From the NCBI RefSeq assembly GCF_001021505.1, contig NZ_LDPO01000007.1:62001-126000 (forward strand): a stretch of 64,000 nucleotides of DNA, given 5' to 3'. Below, one piece after another: positions 23,358 through 31,001 of this stretch. The DNA is from Mycolicibacter heraklionensis (GTDB lineage Bacteria > Actinomycetota > Actinomycetes > Mycobacteriales > Mycobacteriaceae). The position numbers and the translations under genes are program-made. Positions within the stretch are counted from its first letter, which is position 1. Every line of letters starts with the position of its first letter. The notes beneath the pieces were generated by a model. The model saw nothing but the letters and a program-made list of their open reading frames with translations, did no database searches and had not been told where the DNA came from.

Positions 23358-24218
23358 ATGCGCTTCGCGTTCAAGACCTCACCCCAGAACACCACCTGGG
23401 CCGACATGCTGGCGGTCTGGCGAGCCGCGGACGATATCGACGTCTACGAGTCCGGCTGGACCTTCGACCACTTCTACCCGATCTTCTCCGACCCCACCGG
23501 GCCGTGCCTGGAGGGCTGGACCACCCTGACGGCGTTGGCCCAGGCGACCACCCGGTTGCGAGTGGGCACCTTGGTGACCGGGATCCACTATCGCCATCCC
23601 GCCGTGCTGGCCAACATGGCCGCCGCCCTCGACATCATCTCCGGCGGACGGTTGGAGCTGGGAATCGGCGCGGGCTGGAACGAAGAGGAGTCCGGCGCCT
23701 ACGGAATCGAGTTGGGCAGCATCTCCGAGCGCTTCGACCGCTTCGAGGAGGCCTGCCAGGTCCTCATCGGCCTGTTGAGCGCGGACACCACCAGCTTTTC
23801 CGGCACCTATTACCAACTGACCGACGCCCGCAACGAGCCCAAGGGGCCGCAGCGCCCACACCCGCCGATCTGCATCGGCGGCAGCGGCGAGAAGCGCACC
23901 CTGAAGATCACGGCGAAATACGCCCAGCACTGGAACTTCGTCGGCGGCACTGCCGCCGAGTTCGCCCGCAAGCGCGACGTGTTGGCCGGCCATTGCGCCG
24001 ATATCGGACGCGACCCGAAGCAGATCACCTTGTCGGCGCACCTGCGGTTGCAGCCGGATCTCGATTACGGCCGGTTGATGGAGGACGCCGCAGCCCTGGG
24101 CGCCGAGGGCTTGGACCTGGCGATCGTCTACCTGCCGGCGCCCTACGACCCGGCGGTGCTGGAACCGTTGGCCGAAGCGATCCGCGAGTCCGGCCTGCTG
24201 GCGCAGATTACGAACTGA
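23358..24218 (+). CDS. LLM-class (probably F420-dependent) oxidoreductase
   Basis: A 286-aa luciferase-like TIM barrel. LGIGAGWNEEESGAYGI and SISERFDRFEEAC are the hallmark region of mycobacterial F420-dependent LLM proteins. PHPPICIGGSGEKRTLKI is the second phosphate-binding part. Such enzymes transfer hydride or oxygen to diverse substrates, and the substrate here is unknown. ATG 23358 gives the usual MRFAFK-type start, and the preceding in-frame ATT/ATC codons are not used. Confidence 0.88.
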   Translation: MRFAFKTSPQNTTWADMLAVWRAADDIDVYESGWTFDHFYPIFSDPTGPCLEGWTTLTALAQATTRLRVGTLVTGIHYRHPAVLANMAAALDIISGGRLELGIGAGWNEEESGAYGIELGSISERFDRFEEACQVLIGLLSADTTSFSGTYYQLTDARNEPKGPQRPHPPICIGGSGEKRTLKITAKYAQHWNFVGGTAAEFARKRDVLAGHCADIGRDPKQITLSAHLRLQPDLDYGRLMEDAAALGAEGLDLAIVYLPAPYDPAVLEPLAEAIRESGLLAQITN

Positions 24219-24270
24219 TAACAGTCAGCAAACTCCGCTCGGGAATCCGCTCCCGCCGGTTCGGTCGAAC

Positions 24271-24462
24271 CTACGTCGCGAAGCGCAAGAGTTCGTCAGC
24301 GGTGATCAACCGCTCGTGCTTGGCTGGGAACTCCCGGCTCCTGCGCGGATGCCGCAGCAGTGACCAGGCCATACGGCCCATCCGGTATCGGTATATCGGG
24401 TTGATGTACACGGCGCTGACCCCCGCCCCGGTTCGGACCAGATTGGAATAATGCGGACCATG
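24271..24462 (-). pseudogene. 3' remnant of a lost gene (about 63 codons)
   Basis: Reading the minus strand from 24462 to the TAG at 24271-24273 gives a protein-like stretch starting HGPHYSNLVRTGAGVSAVYI and ending with ...HERLITADELLRFAT. The frame opens directly after a TAA, with no good start codon or ribosome site. The composition (aromatics, Arg clusters, clean codon use) looks like the C-terminus of a cytosolic enzyme. The break coincides with a perfect GTTAACA inverted repeat. I interpret it as the end of a gene whose 5' part was deleted. The parent family is not recognised. Confidence 0.5.
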
Positions 24463-24478
24463 TTAACAAGCTGTTAAC
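24462..24478. repeat. Perfect 7-bp inverted repeat at the truncation point
   Basis: GTTAACA-AGC-TGTTAAC is perfectly symmetric. It lies exactly where the remnant reading frame ends and 80 bp past the stop of the TetR gene. It may be a regulator site left from the lost gene or a recombination scar. The rest of 24219-24558 shows nothing else. Confidence 0.45.
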
Positions 24479-24558
24479 GCGGATCACATAGCTGACCATT
24501 AGACACCCGTCGCATGGCAAACAAGACACGACGCGCCGACACTTGAGGCAGAAGTTGT

Positions 24559-25167
24559 TCAAGTGACGTGTGGGGCTGTAGTCGTGAGTCGTTCGGCGGC
24601 CAGCCGACGAGCTCGAACGATCGGCGCGACGGACCGTTCGACTTTGGAGCCCACCAATGCGCCGTCATAGAGCAACTGCAGGTCGCCCGCCCGCTCCTCG
24701 GCGTCGGCAACACCGGCTTGAGCGAGTAGACCCGCCAACGTCGTGTGCATCCAGCGACGATGCGCCACCACCGGCTCGAGTTCGGTCCCCGCGTACGCGC
24801 CGGCCGCGTTGACATACAGGCACCCGCGGTAGCGGCGCTTCTTGGCGGCCACCGCGGCCAGGTCGAAGAACAACAGGATCTGCTCGACGGGATCGTCCAG
24901 TCGAGCCGCGGCACCGTGATAGCGCTTGCGATCAGCCTGATCCAAAGCATGGAGGTAGGCCAGCACGAGCGCGTCCTTTGAACCGTAGAGGCTGTAAAGG
25001 CTCGCCTTGGCGACCCCGGCTTCGGCCAAGATCCGGTCTATACCCACTTCCCGAATGTCTTGTGCCGCAAAGAGTTCGGTTGCCTTCTCAAGCAGACGTT
25101 GCGCGGGCGGCGCGCCGCGCGTGGCGTGCGAGGCCTGGTCCCGGCCCGATCCGGTCGTGCGCGTCAT
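24559..25167 (-). CDS. TetR-family regulator of the adjacent DUF4242-ABC operon
   Basis: A 202-aa TetR protein. The helix-turn-helix is at about residues 40-65 (VGIDRILAEAGVAKASLYSL, followed by YGSKDAL). The C-terminal half has the TetR_C-type pattern with Leu/Phe-rich helices and a Cys-Leu-Tyr (RGCLYVNAAGAYAGTELEPV) seen in nemR/comR-like relatives. It is divergent from the DUF4242 operon. A perfect 9-bp inverted repeat at 25192-25213 lies between the two starts and is the likely operator for both. Confidence 0.9.
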   Translation of the reverse strand: MTRTTGSGRDQASHATRGAPPAQRLLEKATELFAAQDIREVGIDRILAEAGVAKASLYSLYGSKDALVLAYLHALDQADRKRYHGAAARLDDPVEQILLFFDLAAVAAKKRRYRGCLYVNAAGAYAGTELEPVVAHRRWMHTTLAGLLAQAGVADAEERAGDLQLLYDGALVGSKVERSVAPIVRARRLAAERLTTTAPHVT

Positions 25168-25191
25168 GGCAGCAGATTAACCCAGTCGCTT

Positions 25192-25213
25192 CGATAGACA
25201 GGGTTGTCTATCG
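25192..25213. promoter_or_regulatory. TetR operator, perfect inverted repeat
   Basis: CGATAGACA-GGGT-TGTCTATCG is a perfect 9-bp palindrome with a 4-bp spacer. It starts 25 nt from the TetR start and ends 42 nt before the DUF4242 gene. The position overlaps both promoters, as expected for an autorepressing TetR protein. Confidence 0.82.
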
Positions 25214-25254
25214 CTGGCACCGTCGAAGCCATCCGACGGCGAAAGGACAACCCC

Positions 25255-25788
25255 ATGACTCTGTACCTCTACGAGATCGCTCCGCTGCGCCTCGACCGCT
25301 CCGACGCCGACCGGGCAATCAAGGAACTCGACGCCGTCATCCACCGAGACGGCGGCGAACTGATCGAGGCCCAGGTGACCGGTGAGGCGCACCGGATCTT
25401 CGCGATCGCGGAATTCGGCTCCTGTCAGGCGCCTTCGATCGACGCGGCGACGTTGTCGGTGGCCGAGGCCAGCGGTCCGCACCCGGTACGACTGGTCGGC
25501 GCCGAACTCGCGGAACTCAAGGCCGCCCGCCCCGCCGCAGGCTATCTCGTCGAATGGGACCTGCCCGCCGATTTGGACATGGACACCTATCTGGCCCGTA
25601 AGAAGGCCAAGTCGCCGAAATACGCCGATGTCCCCGAGGTGACCTTCTTGCGCACCTACGTGCGCGAAGACATGGACAAGTGCCTGTGCTTCTACGACGC
25701 CCCGGACGAGACCGCGGTCCGCCGGGCTCGCGAGGCCGTCACCACCCCGATCGACCGACTGCACCGGCTGGAAGGCGAGCAACGGTGA
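25255..25788 (+). CDS. DUF4242-domain protein, first gene of ABC operon
   Basis: A 177-aa soluble protein. The last about 50 residues (TFLRTYVREDMDKCLCFYDA, then DETAVRRAREAV) match the DUF4242 small ferredoxin-fold domain, with Cys residues that in one Streptomyces relative bind nickel. The N-terminal 100 residues form another alpha/beta unit beginning MTLYLYEIAPLRL. Start ATG 25255 follows GAAAGGACAACCCC, and an earlier in-frame start lies in the operator. Overlap GTGA with the next gene indicates coupling. Function is unknown: a metal-binding sensor or oxidoreductase accessory is possible. Confidence 0.8.
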   Translation: MTLYLYEIAPLRLDRSDADRAIKELDAVIHRDGGELIEAQVTGEAHRIFAIAEFGSCQAPSIDAATLSVAEASGPHPVRLVGAELAELKAARPAAGYLVEWDLPADLDMDTYLARKKAKSPKYADVPEVTFLRTYVREDMDKCLCFYDAPDETAVRRAREAVTTPIDRLHRLEGEQR

Positions 25789-26831
25789 GCGCTCCGGTGC
25801 ACCTCGTGCACACCGCGCTGGCCGACCTCACCGCGATCGTGGCGGACCGCGCCGAGGCGCTCGACTCCGGTGGCCTTGACGTCCGCGACGACCTGACCCG
25901 CTTCGGGTCGGCGGGATTCTTCGAGGCGGCACTGCGCGACGACGGCCTGCCGGAGTTGGTTTCCATGATCGAACACACCGCGGCGGCGAGCCTGGCGGTC
26001 GGATTCTCCTTGTGGGCGCACACCATGGCGGTGACCTACTTGGCCCACGCGCCGGCGCCGGCACGGGAGGGCAGGTTGGAGGCGCTGAGCACCGGCGCCC
26101 GCGCTGGAGTGACGGCGATGGCCGCCGGGCTCAAGCAGGTCGCCGGCCTGGGCCCGGTTCCGCTGGTCGCCGAGGGTTCCGGTGACGATCTGCGGATCAC
26201 CGGACCGATTCACTGGGCGTCCAACGTCTTCGACGATTCCCTGATCGTGTTGCCGGCCCGCCGCCCCGACGGTGCAACCCTGGTTGCGGTGGTCGATGCG
26301 AATCTTCCGGGCATCACGATCAACCCGGCTCCGGACTTGATGGCGCTGGAGGCCACCGCCTCGACATCGCTGCGCCTGCACGATGTCGCGGTCTCACCGG
26401 AGCAGATTCTCACCGACGACCTGGCGTCCTTCGTCAGCACGATTCGACCGACATTTCTGTTGCTGCAGACCGCCTTCTGCGTCGGAGTGGCCGCCGCCGC
26501 GCTCGAGGGCGCCGGTCAGGCCGGCGGCAGGCTGGCCGAGCAGTTCGGTACCGAGCGCGCCGAACTCGGCGAACAGCTCCACCAGCTGCGCGACAAGCTG
26601 TTCACGCTGGCCGGCCGCTCGCACGCAGCCGGCCTCGCCGAGATCATTCGGCTGCGCCTGGACGCCGCGACCACCGCGGTGAACGCCACCCGGCTGGAAT
26701 CGACGTTGGCCGGCGGCGCCGGCTACGCCACCCGCAGCGCGGCCAACCGGCGCTTTCGGGAAGCGGCCTTTCTCCCCATCCAATCGCCATCGGAAGGACA
26801 ACTGCGGTGGGAACTGAGTCGGTACGTGTAG
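25785..26831 (+). CDS. Acyl-CoA-dehydrogenase-like flavoprotein
   Basis: A 348-aa protein with the acyl-CoA dehydrogenase layout: a helical N-domain (LTRFGSAGFFEAALRDDG), a middle beta domain (LRITGPIHWASNVFDDSLIV) and a helical C-domain ending NRRFREAAFLPIQSPSEGQL. It is shorter than most family members, and no clear catalytic Glu is seen. It therefore resembles the monooxygenase-type members (DszC/SfnB-like) as much as true dehydrogenases. Encoded between DUF4242 and an SsuABC-like transporter, it may oxidise the imported compound. GTG start overlaps the previous stop, and the end overlaps the ATPase gene by 25 bp. Confidence 0.8.
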   Translation: MSAPVHLVHTALADLTAIVADRAEALDSGGLDVRDDLTRFGSAGFFEAALRDDGLPELVSMIEHTAAASLAVGFSLWAHTMAVTYLAHAPAPAREGRLEALSTGARAGVTAMAAGLKQVAGLGPVPLVAEGSGDDLRITGPIHWASNVFDDSLIVLPARRPDGATLVAVVDANLPGITINPAPDLMALEATASTSLRLHDVAVSPEQILTDDLASFVSTIRPTFLLLQTAFCVGVAAAALEGAGQAGGRLAEQFGTERAELGEQLHQLRDKLFTLAGRSHAAGLAEIIRLRLDAATTAVNATRLESTLAGGAGYATRSAANRRFREAAFLPIQSPSEGQLRWELSRYV

Positions 26832-27547
26832 CCCAGGGCAGCAAGCGGTTTGGCTCCGTCACCGTCTTGCGCGATATCAATATCTCGGTCGGTGACGGTG
26901 AGTTCGTCGCGGTCCTGGGCAGCAGTGGCAGCGGCAAGTCGACACTGCTGCGGGTGCTGGCCGGGCTGGAGTCGCTGGACGGCGGCACTGTCACCTGGAA
27001 TTCCGACGGCAACCGGCCACGTACCGGTGTGGTGTTCCAGCGGCCGCTGCTGATGCCCTGGCTCACCGTCGCCGAAAATGTCGCCTACGCACGGCGATTC
27101 GCCGCCCACCGCGCTGACTTCGACCCGGCGCGCGCCGCTGAGTTGATGGCCCGATTCGGTGTCGACCAGCTGGCCGATCGCTACCCCGATCAGCTGTCGG
27201 GAGGTCAGGCGCAACGCGTGGCCATTCTGCGCGCGGTGGCCACCAACCCGCGGTTGTTGTTGCTCGACGAACCGTTCAGCGCCCTGGACCCGACCACCCG
27301 CACCGACCTACAGGGCTGGCTGGCGCAGTTGGCAGCGGAGCTGGGGGTGACCGTTGTCCTGGTGACTCACGATGTCGACGAAGCACTGCGGCTGGCCGAG
27401 CGGGTTGTGCTGCTCGGCGCCGACGGGCGGCTGCGCAACGAGTGGCTGGTCGGCGGCACCGCAGCGGACGATCACGCCGGCCTGCGACAGGAGATCTTGG
27501 CGCACTACGACGCCGACCGCGTTGGCGACGTAGGAGTGCGGGCGTGA
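26807..27547 (+). CDS. ABC transporter ATP-binding protein (SsuB/TauB type)
   Basis: A 246-aa ATPase with Walker A GSSGSGKST near residue 39, Q-loop VVFQRPLLMPWLTV, signature LSGGQAQRV, Walker B LLLLDEP, and switch His in VTHD. The QRPLLMPWLTV type is characteristic of the nitrate/sulfonate/taurine import family. It energises the importer formed with the following permease. The GTG start lies inside the end of the flavoprotein gene. Confidence 0.94.
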   Translation: MGTESVRVAQGSKRFGSVTVLRDINISVGDGEFVAVLGSSGSGKSTLLRVLAGLESLDGGTVTWNSDGNRPRTGVVFQRPLLMPWLTVAENVAYARRFAAHRADFDPARAAELMARFGVDQLADRYPDQLSGGQAQRVAILRAVATNPRLLLLDEPFSALDPTTRTDLQGWLAQLAAELGVTVVLVTHDVDEALRLAERVVLLGADGRLRNEWLVGGTAADDHAGLRQEILAHYDADRVGDVGVRA

Positions 27548-28713
27548 CCACGCTGACACGGCGCGGCCTGCTGATCGGCGCGGCGGCTGCCGCGGCGGCC
27601 GGCGGCGTCTTCGGGATCGGCGATCTGGCCCGCAGTGCCACCGTCGGCCGCGCCTCCGACAGCACCGGCCCGCTGCGCATCGGTTACCTGCCGATCACTG
27701 ACGCCGCCCCACTGTTGCTGGCGCACAGCGCCGCGTTGTATCCGGCCGGGCTGGTCAGTTCGGCCAAACCCGTGCTGTTCCGCAGCTGGGCAGCGCTGGG
27801 CGAGGCCTTCGTCACCGGCAAAGTGGATGTGGTGCATCTACTGATGCCGATGGCCGTCCAGCTGCGCTACGCCCTGGGCGGCGGCGTTCGGGTATTGGGC
27901 TGGAATCACACCAACGGCTCGGCGCTGACCGTGGCGCCGCACATCAAGGACCTGGCGGACCTGGCCGGCACCCAAGTGGCCATCCCGTTCTGGTGGTCCA
28001 TCCACAACATCGTGCTGCAGCAGCTGCTGCGCGCGCACGGATTGCGACCAGTCGTGCGACGCAGCGCTTCTCGCGCCGCACGCACCGTGGAGCTGATCGT
28101 GATGAGCCCATCGGACATGGTGCCCGCACTGGCCAACCGCTCGATCGGCGGCTACGTCGTGGCAGACCCGTTCAACGCGGTCGCCCAGATCAAGAAGATC
28201 GGCCGCATCCACACCTTCCTCGGCGACGTCTGGCGTGACCACGCCTGCTGCGTGCTCATCACCCGCGACGACGTGATCGCCCAGCGACCCACCGCCATCC
28301 AACAGGTGACCGACGCCGTGGTCGGCGCCCAGCTGCTGCTGAACTCCGACCGCGTCAAAGCGGCCAAAGCCCTTGGCGGGGGCCACTACCTGCCGCAACC
28401 GGTGCCGGCGGTGCAGCTGGCGCTCACCTATCCCGATCCCCCGTATCCGCTGGCGCATCCGGACTGGCAGCCGCAGCGGTTGGGCTTCACCCCGTTTCCC
28501 TTTGCCGGCTTCACCCACCGCCTCGTCGAGGCCATGGGTGAGACGGTCATCGACGGCGATCGCCGCTTCCTGGACCGATTGGATCCCGCCCGGGTGCACG
28601 CTGACCTCGTCGACGACCAGTTCGTGCGATCTGCCCTGGCGCAACACGGCGGGCCCGGCGCGTTCGGCCTGGCCGCATCCCTCACCCGAGAAGAACAGGT
28701 ACTCGCCTCATGA
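27544..28713 (+). CDS. ABC transporter substrate-binding protein (NrtA/SsuA/TauA type)
   Basis: A 389-aa exported protein. The N-terminus TTLTRRGLLIGAAAAAAAGG is a twin-Arg-type signal with a small-residue hydrophobic core. The binding domain (LRIGYLPITDAAPLLLAHSA at about 40-60) matches the nitrate/sulfonate/bicarbonate periplasmic family. The long form with a C-terminal extension of about 80 residues is like the NrtA/CmpA group. GTG start overlaps the ATPase stop. Ligand unknown: an organosulfur or organic anion is plausible from the family and the flavoprotein next door. Confidence 0.88.
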   Translation: MTTLTRRGLLIGAAAAAAAGGVFGIGDLARSATVGRASDSTGPLRIGYLPITDAAPLLLAHSAALYPAGLVSSAKPVLFRSWAALGEAFVTGKVDVVHLLMPMAVQLRYALGGGVRVLGWNHTNGSALTVAPHIKDLADLAGTQVAIPFWWSIHNIVLQQLLRAHGLRPVVRRSASRAARTVELIVMSPSDMVPALANRSIGGYVVADPFNAVAQIKKIGRIHTFLGDVWRDHACCVLITRDDVIAQRPTAIQQVTDAVVGAQLLLNSDRVKAAKALGGGHYLPQPVPAVQLALTYPDPPYPLAHPDWQPQRLGFTPFPFAGFTHRLVEAMGETVIDGDRRFLDRLDPARVHADLVDDQFVRSALAQHGGPGAFGLAASLTREEQVLAS

Positions 28714-29531
28714 CGACCATCGCAGTGCAGCGCAGTGACCAGCCCGGCCCCGGTGCCGATGCGGGCGGGCGGTCTCGGTGGTGGCCGCGGGTATGGCCGC
28801 CGGTCGCCAGTGTCGGCGTTGCCATCACGCTGTGGTGGGCGGCCACATCTGCACTCTGCGCGCCGCAGTCACTGCTGCGGCAGACCGCACCGCAGCATGT
28901 CCTTGCGGCGCTGGCGGACCTGGTCAGTCGGGGCGTGCTGCTGGCCGACACCGCCGTGAGCCTCTACCGTCTGCTGATCGGTCTGCTGATCGCCGCGCTG
29001 GTCGGCATCCCGGCCGGCCTGCTCATCGGCCTGAGCCGCACCGCGGAGCGGGCGGCCGGGCCGGTGGTGGCGTTCCTGCGGATGATCTCTCCGCTGTCGT
29101 GGACCCCGATCACCGTGGCGGTGTTCGGTATCGGCAGCCAGCCGGTGATCTTCCTGATCGCCGCCGCGGCGGTCTGGCCGGTGCTGCTCGGAACGGTCGC
29201 CGGGGTACATGCGATCGACCCGGGATATCTCCATGTCGCGCGGTCGTTGCACGCCAGCCGGTTCGAGCAGTTGACCGCGGTGGTGCTGCCGGCGGTCCGC
29301 GTACAGGTACAGAACGGTCTGCGGCTCGCCCTCGGCATCGCCTGGGTGGTGCTGGTGCCTGCCGAAATGCTCGGCGTGCGGTCCGGTCTCGGGTACCAAA
29401 TCCTCAACGCCCGCGATCAGCTCGCCTACGACCAGGTGGTCGCGGTGATCGCCGTCATCGGTGTACTGGGCTACCTGCTCGACCTGGCGGCCCGCATCCT
29501 GCTCGCGCCACGCCGCCACGCGCAGCGCTGA
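28710..29531 (+). CDS. ABC transporter permease (SsuC/TauC type)
   Basis: A 273-aa permease with about six membrane helices and a long N-terminal Pro/Gly-rich cytoplasmic segment. The EAA-type coupling loop is near ALRLALGIAWVVLVPAEMLG, with GYLHVARSLHASRFEQL upstream. ATG overlaps the stop of the binding protein (ATGA). It is the last gene of the five-gene operon. An 18-bp gap separates it from the convergent gltD end. Confidence 0.91.
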   Translation: MTTIAVQRSDQPGPGADAGGRSRWWPRVWPPVASVGVAITLWWAATSALCAPQSLLRQTAPQHVLAALADLVSRGVLLADTAVSLYRLLIGLLIAALVGIPAGLLIGLSRTAERAAGPVVAFLRMISPLSWTPITVAVFGIGSQPVIFLIAAAAVWPVLLGTVAGVHAIDPGYLHVARSLHASRFEQLTAVVLPAVRVQVQNGLRLALGIAWVVLVPAEMLGVRSGLGYQILNARDQLAYDQVVAVIAVIGVLGYLLDLAARILLAPRRHAQR

Positions 29532-29549
29532 TACCTGACCAGCTGCCCG

Positions 29550-31001
29550 CTACCGAATGGGTGCCGCCGTCGAAACGATCGGCAACGGCAATGCGGTGCG
29601 ACCCATCAGATAACGGTCCACACTGGCCGCTGCGGAGCGTCCCTCGGCGATCGCCCAGACGATCAGGGACTGGCCTCGACCCATGTCCCCGGCGACGTAG
29701 ACACCCGGCACCGCGGTGGCGTACTCCGCGTCGCGTGCCACGGTGCCGCGTTCGGTGAACTCCACACCCAGGTCGGCCAGCAGCGGCGAGCGTTCCGGCC
29801 CGACGAAGCCCATCGCGAGCAGCACCAGGTCGGCTTCCAGCTCGAAGTCGGTGCCGTCCACCTTCTCGAAACCGCCGCCCCGGCGGCGCACCTCGTGGGC
29901 CCGCAACCCGGTCACCCGACCGTCGCGTCCGGTGAACGCCTCGGTGTTGACCGAGAACACCCGCTCACCACCCTCCTCGTGCGCTGACGTCGTCCGCATG
30001 ATCAACGGATAGGTCGGCCACGGCGTGGAGGGGTCACGAATCTCCGGAGGGCGCGGCATGATCTCGAACTGGTGCACGCAGGTCCCGCCCTGGCGGTGCA
30101 CCGTGCCCAGGCAGTCGGCGCCGGTGTCACCACCACCGATGATGACCACCTTCTTGCCGTGCGCGGTGATCGGGGGCTCGGCCAGATCGCCGGCCTGCAC
30201 CCGGTTCGCCCACGGCAGGTATTCCATCGCCTGATGGATGCCGTCCAGCTCCCGGCCCGGAACCGGCAGGTCGCGCCAGGCGGTAGCACCGCCGGCCAAC
30301 ACAACAGCGTCGAAGTCCGCGCGCAGCTGCTCGACCGTCAGGTCCACGCCGACGTTCACACCGGTCTGGAACGTCGTGCCCTCGCCGACCATCTGCTCCA
30401 GCCGCCGGTCCAGGATTCGCTTCTCCATCTTGAATTCTGGAATGCCGTAGCGCAGCAGCCCACCGATCCGGTCGTCGCGCTCGAACACCGTGACGGTGTG
30501 CCCCGCCCGAGTCAGCTGCTGGGCAGCAGCCAAGCCTGCCGGACCGGAACCCACCACCGCGACGGACTTGCCGGTGAGCACCGACGGCCGGATCGGCTCC
30601 GCCCAGCCCTCTTGGAAGCCGCGTTCGACGATCTCGTATTCGACCTGTTTGATGGTCACCGGCGGCTGGTTGATGCCCAGCACACAGGCCGGCTCGCATG
30701 GCGCGGGACAGAGCCGCCCGGTGAAGTCCGGGAAGTTGTTCGTGGCATGCAGCCGATCGAACGCCTCACGCCAGCGCCCGGTACGCACCAGGTCGTTCCA
30801 CTCCGGGATGAGATTGCCCAACGGGCAGCCGTTGTGGCAGAACGGAATACCGCAGTCCATGCAGCGGCCCGCCTGCTGACGCAGGGTGTCCTCGGCGAAA
30901 TCCTGATACACCTCGTTCCAGTCGCCCAGCCGCTCCGAGACCGGTCGACGCAGCGGCAGGATGCGCTGGGTGTTGGTGAGAAATCCTCTCGGGTCAGCCA
31001 T
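29550..31001 (-). CDS. gltD: Glutamate synthase small subunit
   Basis: This 483-aa subunit supplies electrons from NADPH to GltB for glutamate synthesis. N-terminal cysteines bind 4Fe-4S clusters ([20 protein letters not shown] and [14 protein letters not shown]). FAD binding follows at [17 protein letters not shown], and NADPH binding at [16 protein letters not shown]. Length equals the family norm. ATG at 30999-31001 lies inside the gltB end (8-bp overlap), so the two subunits are translationally coupled. Confidence 0.97.
   Translation of the reverse strand: MADPRGFLTNTQRILPLRRPVSERLGDWNEVYQDFAEDTLRQQAGRCMDCGIPFCHNGCPLGNLIPEWNDLVRTGRWREAFDRLHATNNFPDFTGRLCPAPCEPACVLGINQPPVTIKQVEYEIVERGFQEGWAEPIRPSVLTGKSVAVVGSGPAGLAAAQQLTRAGHTVTVFERDDRIGGLLRYGIPEFKMEKRILDRRLEQMVGEGTTFQTGVNVGVDLTVEQLRADFDAVVLAGGATAWRDLPVPGRELDGIHQAMEYLPWANRVQAGDLAEPPITAHGKKVVIIGGGDTGADCLGTVHRQGGTCVHQFEIMPRPPEIRDPSTPWPTYPLIMRTTSAHEEGGERVFSVNTEAFTGRDGRVTGLRAHEVRRRGGGFEKVDGTDFELEADLVLLAMGFVGPERSPLLADLGVEFTERGTVARDAEYATAVPGVYVAGDMGRGQSLIVWAIAEGRSAAASVDRYLMGRTALPLPIVSTAAPIR

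Noticed and set aside
24296..24562. 88-codon minus-strand frame near the TetR gene end
   Set aside because: Another frame over the same DNA as the C-terminal remnant. Its product is less protein-like than the remnant frame.
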